Assembly: GCA_944472155.2 (NCBI GenBank)
Contig: OX235271.1
Span: 91,525,256-91,589,255, forward strand
Length of the DNA stretch: 64,000 bases
From: Trichobilharzia szidati
Taxonomy: Eukaryota; Platyhelminthes; Trematoda; Strigeidida; Schistosomatidae
Direction of reading: 5' to 3'
In this document: piece by piece, positions 1 through 9,651 of the stretch
How the letters are laid out: each line of letters starts with the position of its first letter
Numbering within the stretch: the first letter of the stretch is position 1
Translations under genes and position numbers: made by a program
The notes under the pieces: model-generated
Databases searched by the model: none
The model's input: only the letters and a program-made list of their open reading frames with translations
Told to the model about the DNA's origin: nothing

Positions 1-690
1 TTCTTCCCTGGTAGCAAGTCAATCCCTGAGTCGCTGAAGTGAGTTAGGGTTAAGTCCATTAGTACATCTATGATGAAATTGAATAGGAATGGGGATAATG
101 GGCATCCTTGACGGACGCCACTAGTCGTCACCACTTCAGATGACAACTCGCCATAAGCCCTCACCTGGCTGCATGAGTACGAGTGGAGTGCCTTAATCAG
201 TGCAATGTATTTTCTTGGCATTCCCTTTACAGCCAAGCATCGCCAGAGAACCTCCCGGTCGACGGAATCGAATGCCGCCTTTAGGTCAAGAAATATAATG
301 ATTGTCGGACGCCGGTAGGAATGCCTATGTTCTAGAATCTGTCGAAGGGTGAAGATATGATCAATACACCCTCTACCTGGCCTAAAACCTGCCTGGTTTT
401 CTCGTGTTTGTGTCTCCCGAGCACCACTTAATCTACGCAGTATTATTGAGCCTAGGATTTTAGATACTATATTAGTCAAGCTAATCCCTCTGTGATTATC
501 ACAAGAAGACTTGTCCCCCTTCTTGTATATCGGGATGATCAGTGACTTACACCAACCCGATGGGACTTCCTCTGATTCCCAGACGCTGCCTAGAACCTCC
601 GTTAACGCAGACAGTAAACTGTCGCCTCCGTACTTAAATACCTCTGGAGTCAATAAATCAGGTCCCGCTATCAGTAAAATATAATTTCCA
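1..690 (-). mobile_element. Non-LTR retrotransposon (RTE-like), open reverse-transcriptase frame, runs off left edge
   Basis: The minus strand is open for about 225 codons from about 690 to 1. Visible RT landmarks in order are AGPDLLTPEVF, a PIYKKGDKSSCDNHRGISL block, QAGFRPGRGCIDHIFTL, motif A IIIFLDLKAAFDSVDREVLW and motif B VRQGCPLSPFLFNFIIDVL. The order and spacing match the palm of RTE/CR1-type non-LTR elements; the FRPGRGC block favours RTE-like elements such as schistosome SR2 (family knowledge, not searched). The catalytic YADD lies outside the window. No frameshift or stop is visible, which suggests a young copy. The 5' truncation point is near 690. Confidence 0.9.
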
Positions 691-1079
691 ATAATATTGC
701 ACTTAACTTAAAGTCAGACATTTTAGGGGAAGTATTACCAAATTCATGAATTTATTGGTTCAACAGCAGGTCAGAGTAGCCAGAGTGTTTGAACTTGCTG
801 CTTTTTCATACAGAGCTCCAGCTGTTTTAGGCGCATTGCTGTGGCCTTAGCTGTTTGGAGTGTTTGGTATCTAGAGGCCTTCGGTAATTTATTTAACACC
901 CAGGAGATAATAGGGAGAGATTCTCAAATGTTAACTCTGTGACCTTTTTGAACGAGGCAGTCCAGTACAGAATCGTTAACCGTTTTGACAACAGCCTTAT
1001 TTAACCACATTGTAGGGTGTTCTAGAGCTCGGAAAATTGGATTCCTAGAGTAATGGTTAATATAACTGTCTTCACAGGC
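691..1079. other. Unassigned sequence
   Basis: Between the RT fragment and the Penelope-like fragment. No open frame with good composition and no recognisable repeat. Confidence 0.4.
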
Positions 1080-1400
1080 TCTAGGAATTTACTTCTTCGT
1101 GATTTTACTTATCTAGATCCAGAATGGTTGATCCTGTTAAGGTAAGTAATCTCGAAAAAATCTCTGTTATTGCTATGCAGGCACTTATGTGCATTCATAA
1201 AATGGGTTAGGACAGAGTGAACATGATAAAAAGGAATACAGTTAGGTGGGGTGAAAGGTTAGTCACTGAATCTCCTCGATCACTTTGATTTAGTTAATCG
1301 GCATTATTCTTTGATGTCAGGGGTTTTCAACTAGTATATGCAACACCAAGTACATGCAATAGGATTGACACAACACCAATCGAGGATAAATGGAAAATTA
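1080..1400 (+). mobile_element. Penelope-like element fragment, degenerate
   Basis: A short translated stretch near 1127-1190 (RMVDPVKVSNLEKISVIAMQ) matches, at 13 of 20 residues, one in the GIY-YIG-bearing fragment at 14047 (RMVDPEKISNLEKSSAIALH), and further similarity follows to about 1400. It is broken by stops. Assigned by homology to that copy. Confidence 0.6.
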
Positions 1401-1493
1401 CACTTAAAAAGTTATTTAAAGTAATGATGTCGAGTAGATACGTTGATTTATGTGCAACAAACTTTGTTCAAAAGCCCATCCAGTTATTAATAC

Positions 1494-1828
1494 TGTAACG
1501 ACAGAAGGCAAGAGTCAGGCAACAGATCATTTATTAAGGAAATCAACGCATATTTATATATTTTCATGTACATTACTATGGATATTTAAGTAAACAAACA
1601 CAGTCTTCCGATTGGTTGTTTCTCACGTAAAGTTAATCTTTCATCTATTTGTGACTGTTTCTTGAATGTCAAATCCTCTATATGTTAACTGCATCCGCCT
1701 ACACAAAGTCTGTTGTGGTCGGTTTTGAATCAATCTTTGTTCACATTTTCTCACGACAAATCTTGGGAACGTAAATATTGACGTAAATTACTGTTTACCA
1801 ATTTGGCTAGTAGACAGCTCTCTCCACA
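1494..1828 (-). mobile_element. Solo LTR
   Basis: 335 bp bounded by TG and CA and flanked by a perfect 4-bp direct repeat ATAC (1490-1493 and 1829-1832). On the minus strand a TATATAAATA box is followed about 20 bp later by AATAAA and then the 3' end, the usual U3-R-U5 order. No internal retroelement sequence adjoins it, so it is a solo LTR left by recombination. Superfamily not determined; a 4-bp duplication fits Gypsy-type elements. Confidence 0.72.
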
Positions 1829-1832
1829 ATAC

Positions 1833-2771
1833 TGTATTACTGTGTATTACATAGAATCAAATCACCTTCTATGGAATAATATCCCAAGATATACTCTTAC
1901 ATCAGATATTCGAATGGTGGAAAACAGTTTCTCGAAATAACTCCTCCTAATTGTGTCCAGTATTCCCACCAACCACTTAGCAAGCTTGTACTTTGGATAC
2001 CTGCACAGAGATACTGTAGGCGTAAAGGAGTTTTAAGTTTTCAGTAGACCGGAAATGTTCAATGACTGAGATACTATAGGGTATAATGCATTGAATTTCT
2101 CTTTAATAATCGCAACTGTACTTGTGGTGGTGTGATGCAGGCAATGTGTTCCAACGGAATATGATTCTCACATATTCCCACAATTCAAGACGGCATTGGC
2201 AACAGAATACGATATGTCTATTTGAACATTCTATTTCATGTCGTCTAATGTAAAGCAAAATCACACGCTCAGTGATTAAGGATACAGATTGCGTACATAT
2301 TTATAAACGGCTGTTTGATCAATGAAAAATATATTTTGGCTTCCGTGTCTTACCTTCTGCTTTTACACTAGATTAGTGTTCGCTTCATTTTGTAGTCTTC
2401 ACATCCTCCAAATAACACTTACTTATAAATGTGTTCTTACTTTCAAGAATGGAAAAACTTTCATCCTTGTTTCAAATGACGATACCCAAACCACTGTCTG
2501 AGCGAATGTTCGAAATGTGACTCTCCAACAAATTACACATTTCTTTAAAAAAATGACATCTTATTGGTGTGCAAAATTCAGACAGTGAACTGACTGCATG
2601 TAATGTGAATGAAATGTACACTGGGAAATGCAAACCCTTCACATTTCACTTTTCGAAGTTCAATGAAGATAACTAACGAAATGACAAGTATAAGTTTATG
2701 TTCCAAATTTATGAAGATCCCTACACACGGCATTCCTCATGAAGTGAAAATCCTCCTCTCGAGTGTCCGTT
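1833..2771. other. Unassigned AT-rich sequence
   Basis: Nothing recognisable; a 70-codon frame near 2609 has no domain and ends in SINE-derived sequence. Confidence 0.4.
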
Positions 2772-2935
2772 TACAGAGATTTGATTGGTTTCAAGAAAGA
2801 TCATGGATTGGCATCAGTTAAAACACCATTACAAATCATGCAGTAACCAACAGCTGGTTCATTTTTGTTTTGAATTCTTCAGCAGTACACACCTATGGTC
2901 CCACCGAAATGTCATCCTTCTCCGAGCCTACTAGC
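2772..2935 (-). mobile_element. SINE family A, 3' fragment
   Basis: Matches the family A 3' tail in reverse (TTTGATTGGTTTC near 2778, then a GGCATCAGTTAAAACACC-like stretch). It faces the plus-strand copy at 3040, forming a head-to-head pair. Hammerhead region largely lost. Confidence 0.5.
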
Positions 2936-3039
2936 GGCTACTAAACCACGCGAGGTTTCATAGTGCGTTGGCCAGCCATCGAACATAGACTGCCACGCGT
3001 CGCTGGTGAACATTCTGCTGCTGACAGAACTTATAATTC

Positions 3040-3240
3040 ACAGGCCATTGGAATCAGCCGCAGTAGGTGAATGGTAGACGGACTCGCCCTGTAACCAGGA
3101 GGTTCTGTGCTGGCTCCTTAATGAGCCATGGGTGAGTACTTCTGAAGAGTCTCTAACTAGGACGAAGCGACCGCCCAGTACTCCCTGGTTATTCTCTTCC
3201 TTTTCACACCAAATTATGAAAAATTACAGGGTCACTTTTT
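3040..3240 (+). mobile_element. SINE family A, diverged copy with hammerhead remnant
   Basis: Carries a tRNA-like part (GTAGGTGAATGGTAGACGG) with a decayed B box, followed by a hammerhead remnant at about 3137-3186 whose stem I arms (GTAC and GTAC) and GGACGAAGC core are visible. CUGAUGA is lost (CTGAAGA), so it should not cleave. Confidence 0.6.
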
Positions 3241-3984
3241 TGATTGGTTATTAACTATTTTGTTACAGTTATCTCCCTAAACTGTGTGATATTTTCTTAC
3301 GCTTATGATGACAGAATGCATGAATAAAGGAGTTTGTTAAGTAATTATAATGTTTCTTCATAAATTTCATATTTTCATCAATAAATCAATGGTGACCGTT
3401 CCTGCGTCCTCGAGTACTTGATTAGTCGCTTGTTCATTCGAAACAGCTGTTTACAATAATTTTGAAGTGGATATTTTAAGAATTCATGAGATTAAAACCC
3501 ATTCATATATGATATGAAATCATTCACGAATATGTGAAAATTGCGATGTCGTATGTATCATTTCTTTAGTTAATTGCTTAACACAAGGACTGACTACAGT
3601 TTTCGAGAAATAAGATACTTTTAAATTATATGCGTGAATTTAACCATTTTTCAATGATCACTGTTTTATATTTCATCAGGATACTACTTTTTACGTTGGC
3701 CCCGTTACACATCACGCAAATATGCAATTTAAACAATTATTTAAGTGAAAAGCTTGTCTGTAAATTTATATTTATCATCGTTATAAGTTCAGGTGATCAG
3801 ATATTCAACAGAATGTCAATTCAACCTAAGATATTGATTTGCAAACAGGTTTCATATTTTTTTAATTGTGCTGTCTGCATAGTATAGTAATGAAGAAATA
3901 TTTTCGGTGGGACTTCGTCGTACAAAAGCAGAAGATGAAGCTATTAAGACAGGTTATTCCAATCATTGTTTAAATCTTAGCATA
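3241..3984. other. Unassigned AT-rich sequence
   Basis: No recognisable gene; the 85-codon frame at 3630-3887 has hydrophobic low-complexity translation and no supporting features. Confidence 0.4.
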
Positions 3985-4115
3985 CTTACCACGCAGCCTG
4001 AGGGTCCTGGGTTCAACCTCTGGTGGATTTATAGGCGAATCTTTCCGAAGAGTCTCAAACTAGAACAGAACAGCACTTCACTTCTCCCTGGTTCTCTTAA
4101 TAGTATCGATTGATA
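3985..4115 (+). mobile_element. SINE family A fragment
   Basis: Starts inside the tRNA-like part (B-box-like GGGTTCAACCTC) and continues through a decayed hammerhead (GAAGAGTCTCAAACTAGAAC) to the CTCCCTGGTTCTC tail. Confidence 0.55.
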
Positions 4116-4547
4116 TTTGAATCTAGTTTGAAACTAATCATGTAGCATTTGTATCACACAATTGATATTTTCCCTTAATCTTTATTAGGATTCATTAAAA
4201 AAACGGGTAATTTGAACACTAAATTCTTACGAAAACGTTTTACTTGGGTAACAACTACAATCAGTCTACAATGTATGATCACATAAATTAAAACTTTAAC
4301 AAAACCGATAATCGTTGTAATAAATTAAATGATAACTAATATTATTCTAGGTGTTCACTAGGATATCAAATGTCTACCTTTATTATCAGCAGGAACGTTT
4401 TGAGATAAACAAGTTCGTCTCAGTAATGCATAACAGCTAGGAACGAGGATTGGCGAAATATAACCGCCTTTAAAACGGTAAATTTGACTACAATTGTAGA
4501 AGCACTTCATGTATATACTATATGAGTAGCACTTCAGGCAGACGTCA

Positions 4548-4586
<39 letters not shown>
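4116..4586. repeat. Unassigned sequence ending in a TA microsatellite
   Basis: Mostly featureless AT-rich DNA; a pure TA run lies at about 4549-4586. Confidence 0.7.
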
Positions 4587-4589
<3 letters not shown>

Positions 4590-4838
4590 TTGAAATATCA
4601 TCAAGTGGCATTATCTTTAAATCCTTTCTGGTGTTATTTAACTTAAAAGAAACACATTTATTTCACTATGACTCTTATTTAAAATTTGAAGATAACCCCA
4701 TCACACCTTCAGCTGAAGGTGTGTTGACACGAGCAAAATGAAAATTTCATTATTCAACTGTTGGTTTGTAGGGATTTGATTGGTTACAGGATTTCATCAT
4801 GAGCTGACATCAGTTAGAGAACCACTGGAAAACCTGGG

Positions 4839-4890
4839 AGTACTGGACAGTTGTTTCGTCCTAGCTGCTTGGGACTCTTAATCAGTATGC
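4839..4890 (-). ncRNA. Hammerhead ribozyme motif, SINE A
   Basis: Sense order: stem I arm, CTGATTA in place of CUGAUGA, stem II GTCC...GGAC, GAAAC, palindromic-type stem III, GTC and the second stem I arm GTAC. One core change (G to T) makes cleavage unlikely. Confidence 0.6.
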
Positions 4891-5152
4891 ACTCACCACC
4901 GAGGTTCGAACCCAGGAACTTCTGGTTACAAGACCAGCGAACTCGCAAACCATTCAACCACTGGGACCCGATCCAATAGCCAGCCCATGAATTCTAACTT
5001 CTGCCAATTCATGATATAGCGCGACCACTTCGCAATGCCTTCTTCGATGAGTTACTCACTAACCTTTAACCTGCTGTACCCTACTGGTCACGGCTTCCCA
5101 CTTGAACTCCAGGTTAACTGTCTGAATACGGCTAGTTGAATCTCGGTGGGTG

Positions 5153-5205
5153 CGTACTAATGAAAAGTCCCAAGCAGCTAGGACGAAACAACTGTCTAGT
5201 ACTCC
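5153..5205 (+). ncRNA. Hammerhead ribozyme motif, SINE A
   Basis: GTAC arms, CTAATGA in place of CUGAUGA, stem II GTCC...GGAC, GAAAC, then CTGTC. One core G is changed, so activity is doubtful. Confidence 0.6.
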
Positions 5206-5290
5206 ATGCATGTTTTCGAATGGTCCTCTAACTGATGTCAGTTCATGATGAAATCCCCCAACCAATCAAGCAAAAAAGATCCCTACGAAA

Positions 5291-6019
5291 AACCAAGACT
5301 TGAAAATTTTATCGTAACTGTTTGATAGAAAAATTTATTACCTATGCTATATTTTTGTTAGTCATATTCATTACCTACCACTTATATAATACAAGTGGTC
5401 ATCTGATACAATAAACTTCTCACTTTCATTTTGATGCATTTGTTGACTATGAAAAATGCTTTACAGACACAAAGTACACATTAGCTTGCCAAATTCCAAT
5501 ATGAGTAGAGATGTGACGTAATGAAAAAAGAAATGAGAAGGAAAAATACACAAAGGCATGCATAATCGATAGTAGTACTGAATAGTAAAAGAAAAAACAC
5601 AGAGACTAATGCAAACCTTTATGCCTAATGAAAGCTACGGCTGCAACTCAAAAACTGTTCGCTAAGTTCAAAGATAATACCCATGATTTGGAAAAAGAAA
5701 AACAGAACTCTTAACAACCAGTCAAGACAAAGGTTGTTAGGAGATGCAGTTATATCATTCATGGGAAATCCAAATAAGTTTTTCGCTTCACATTGAACTT
5801 TGCGCTGAAAATTTTTTATGGAAGGACAAAGAAATTTACTTATTTTATTTAAAAACGTAAATTTGGTACAGTATGGGCACCAAAAGATGCACCACATAAC
5901 AATAATAAAACAACACTATATAAAGGAAATAAGCAGAGAATAAATGAGTAACATTATCCAGAAAGCAAAAAAGCATATTTGTCAAGATCATTCAACATTT
6001 ATTACTTCATAGTACTTTC
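5291..6019. other. Unassigned sequence
   Basis: No recognisable repeat; the 90-codon minus frame at 5625-5897 lacks domain features and looks chance. Confidence 0.4.
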
Positions 6020-8290
6020 AGAAAGGGAAGGGAGAAGGAAGTTGCAGCATACTAGCCGCTGATTGCGATTCTTGGCCAAACCTGATAGCGTTCCCAGCCA
6101 CCGATATGAATTATCCTTCGAACCTTAACAAGGGGAGCGTGATGTACCAAGTGATGCTAACCCAACACAAATATTCTTCATCTAACGACACCACTTCATA
6201 CGCTGACCACCTCTCCACTTTTTCCATCCCGTCCCTGGACTAGCGAACAGAGACTTGTACGAAAGCCTCTGGGATAACATTCGTAGCACGTGTCCAAGCC
6301 AATGAAGCCGGTGTTTCTAGATGACGATTCTCAATGATTGGTGATCTCCGCTGTGTCCAAACACACGTCGCCGGACCTCAGAATTACTCCTTTGACGATG
6401 CCATCGAACGCAAGCAATCCTGCGGAGACAGCGATGATCGAATACGCAGAGTCGCCGTACATGCTCAGCTAGGAGAGGCCAGGTTTCACAGGCGTGGAGA
6501 GAGACAGCACGCACCAAAGCATTGTAAACCCGACCTTTGACAGCGAGGCTGACGTCGCCAGAGGTGACTCAGATTGACATATCCCATCCTAGCTTCCAAT
6601 ATACGGTTAAAGATTTCGTCCATCACACCGCCAGCTTTCACACAACTGCCAGAATACGTGAACTCGTTGACAAGTTCAGGCTCTTCATCTGCAAGAGTCG
6701 ATGAAGGTACAGGTCCCTGCCAACCTTGTAACAGTACCTTGCACTTAGACGGCGCACAGCACATACCATATTTACAGACACTGATTTCCAACTTATTAAG
6801 TGCGATTTGGGAAGCCTGCATGCTATCGCACAGTAAGACGATGTCGTCTGAAAACTCGAGGTCAAATAGTCTTTCTCCAGGAAGCATATCTACACCTCCG
6901 CCACGCACGTCCTTCAGGGCTGACTCTAGAATATAACTGTTGGTAAAGTTAAAGAGAAATGGAGAGACTGGGCAACCCTATTTAACTCCACTCTTGGATG
7001 GGAACAGTGATGATAGCTGATCGTATGCTCTCACTCTACCTGAGTTGCTCCTGAATAGCACTTTCAGAATGTTAACGAACTTCTCAGGTACACTTCTCTA
7101 TGAGACAGTTTCAGAAAGCAGTTCTGTCCATAAGAATTAAAGGTAGCCCTAATATCAAGAAACACAACGATTGTTGGCCTGCAATAGCGCAAAGGTGTTC
7201 AATCAACTGATGAAGCGTGAACATATGATCAATGCATCCACGGCTTGAATGGAATCCAGCCCGCTCTTTGCGAATTAGTTCCTCAAGTGTTTCGTACAGC
7301 TTGCAGAGCAAAACGGCAGAGGATGTTTTAGATGCGACTGGTACCAAATCAATGCTCCTATGAATATCGTATGCATTACGGTGGCCCTTTTTAAAGATTG
7401 GGACGATGGTGGCTTCAGCCCAGATTGATGGGACATCCTCAGTTTGCTGAACAATCCAGAAAATCACCACCATCTTTAAAAAGAGCTGAGGTAGATGGTC
7501 TAGACGGGATGCCCCAACACTTGGAATTCGTTTTGAACCTCCACTTCGTTTGTTCGGTCGGTATTAACCTATCATAGAGCACTCTAGTTGGTGGTGTTGA
7601 ATACCGGCGCTGTTGGCCAGACTAACTGCTTCTCGGAATACTCTCCCCAGCGTCCCTGGCACCTTTTCAGGTTGGTAAATGGTGTGCCATCTTCCTCACA
7701 TACCATGTCGCTAACACCATGCTTCTTGCTGCCAGAGACTCGGATGAACTGGAACAGCCTCTGACTATTGTCAGATGTAGTTGCAGATTCCATCTCACAC
7801 AAACATGCTAGTCACCATGGTTTCACATTCCTTACGTAAAACCTGTTTGATCTTGCGCCTAAAAGCCCTGCGCATGTTCTTATACTCGTTGTCTGCCGGA
7901 ATGGATAGGCACTCATCCAGAAGTTGAAAAGAACTCGAAGAAACCCGGTGGATTTCAGCAGAGCATTCTTTTAAGGCGCAAGCGGCTTCACTCGCCATTT
8001 GCATAGCGTCTTGGAGGTGTAGCCAATGTTCACCTATACTATTTAGAGGATTGCTATCTAGCCTTGATTTTAACTCAGTCTGGTACTTCACAGACGTAGC
8101 AGGTGCTGCCAGTTTACTTACATCAACCTGTACAGTACGCTATCCATGAGTATCACCGAATCACAAGATGAACTTGGTACACGTTAAAGCGTGTTCAGAG
8201 TCCCGGAATGTGCTCTAGAAGGAGCTACGGTCCAGTATGCATCCACACCGATCAGAAACTAAAAGCAGAAGGACAATGAAAACTTTGAAA
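6020..8290 (-). mobile_element. Non-LTR retrotransposon, decayed, linker through RT and thumb
   Basis: Minus strand reads, from right to left, a linker between endonuclease and RT (around 8091-7795), RT blocks (PSIWAEATIVPIFKKGHRN near 7430, RAGFHSSRGCIDHMFTLHQL near 7250), motif C FSDDIVLLCDSM near 6855, and a C-terminal part with LHACETWPL near 6500 and FDHRCLRRIACVRW. Several frameshifts break it into pieces. Motif C has SDD where active elements have ADD. It is a different, older lineage than the copy at position 1. The endonuclease domain is missing. Confidence 0.88.
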
Positions 8291-9206
8291 TTAAGTCACC
8301 CGGGTCAGAGAAAGCAACCACATCAGACTTCCTACTAGAGGAAATATGTATGGCTTACAACATGAGGATGGAAACCGATTTATTTTCCTTGAAATATCAA
8401 ACCTTACAAGAGAGAGAGAGATCTTTTCAACTTTCAGATCTAATCAACATAGAGATATTATTCATCAATCTCCACAACACCTGATCATATCTGTGTGATG
8501 AAATAATGAGATTAAAACAAGCATTCAATAAGATATGTATATTATTATTAACATACTCTTTATAACAAAGAAAACAAAATTTCATTATACATCTGTCAAC
8601 ATTGAATAACTGTACACATTTAAAATAAAATTTTAGAAAACACAGCATAAAAATTATCCATTTATGTATAACTATTCGAATATAAAACAAAAACAAAAAA
8701 CAGGAAAGATGAAGAGATAGGCATTGAATTGATGTATCTATAATGTAGTTGACCCACAAGTACGCACGCACACGCACACACACACACACAGCATATATAA
8801 CAGTAACAAAGATGACATTAGAGACTGGGTACATACATAGACATTGACAAACACACACATACACACGCCCAACACACTGGTATTTCGTTGGTTATCGTAA
8901 CAAGAATATATTAAATGCATTAATTCATTCACGTAGAATGATAATCGTTAGCAGAATACCATATACAGGTAATAATGTAATGAGCTATAAAGTATAAATT
9001 TCAACAGTTAATAAGGCTAAATATGTGTATATCAACGGATGATTGAATGTGTGGATACGAAATAAAGAAAGGAGCGGAAATCGAAAGAATTTCAAAAAGG
9101 ATTACGAAAAGATAAATGAGAAAATGAGTAGTACTATTAGTAGTAGTAGTAGTAGTAGTAGTATTGTACAATATTTTTCGATGTTAACAACATTAGTAAT
9201 TATATA
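8291..9206. repeat. 3' flank with simple repeats
   Basis: Holds a (CA)n run at about 8762-8790 and a (TAG)n run at about 9136-9163. Frames here are low-complexity products of these repeats. May include the far 3' UTR of the PACT gene. Confidence 0.6.
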
Positions 9207-9262
9207 TTTAATTAACTGTACTGTTTTCTAACAATATGAAGCAAATAAATAAATAAATAAGT
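9207..9262 (-). promoter_or_regulatory. Putative 3' UTR signals: AU-rich element and ATTAAA
   Basis: Just downstream of the stop, the sense strand carries four tandem TTTA units (on the plus strand, AAAT repeats at about 9242-9260), giving overlapping AUUUA pentamers, and then ATTAAA at 9207-9212. AUUUA clusters can destabilise animal mRNAs and ATTAAA is a common polyadenylation variant. Assignment rests on position only. Confidence 0.35.
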
Positions 9263-9287
9263 TTTTAAAAAAAATCTATGCATGCAT

Positions 9288-9651
9288 TCAACTATAACTA
9301 GAACGTTTATGAATTGGATTCATTTGACTTTTATTATGATGATTATGACTATGACTAATAGTTCGAACTGTGTGCGTTTGAGTTGAATCAACTCTACAAA
9401 ATGTCGATGAAGTTGTTGTAGAAATACGACGTCGATTTTCAATTGATAAATTCGAGGAAGAGGAAGAAGATTGATGATTTCTTACTGCGGAACGATGATC
9501 GTAAACACCTGTTGTACAAACTGGGATAGATGTAATAGGCACTTGTCTAGAGATTGGAATTGCTTTAGGATTTGTCGTTGTAGTCGTTAATGTTGTTGTT
9601 GTTGTTGCTGCTGCTGCTAATGCGGATTGAGTGAATGATGAATGAGGACGC
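9288..9651 (-). CDS. PACT gene exon 28, last exon and stop
   Basis: 364 nt, residues about 1938-2058, TGA at 9288-9290. Acceptor TTTTTCTTTTAG. The exon opens with Ala and Thr runs from (GCA)n and (ACA)n codons, then carries a Ser run and a His/Asn-rich end. The frame follows from exon 27 by a split Trp codon. Length and sequence of such a tail are unusual after PACT. Confidence 0.9.

Larger units (their letters stand above)
4757..5290. mobile_element. SINE family A foldback pair (head to head)
   Basis: A minus-strand copy (about 4757-5130) meets a plus-strand partial copy (about 5140-5290). The left copy has tail, hammerhead, a good B box (GGTTCGAACCC in reverse, near 4903) and a 5' unit; the right copy has hammerhead and tail. 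Both hammerheads share the private variant CAAGCAGCTAGGACG where other copies have CAAACTAGG, so the two arms are copies of each other. Confidence 0.82.

Noticed and set aside
8427..8864. 145-codon minus frame rich in Cys and Val
   Set aside because: Created by a CA microsatellite and AT-rich DNA; no splice or domain support.
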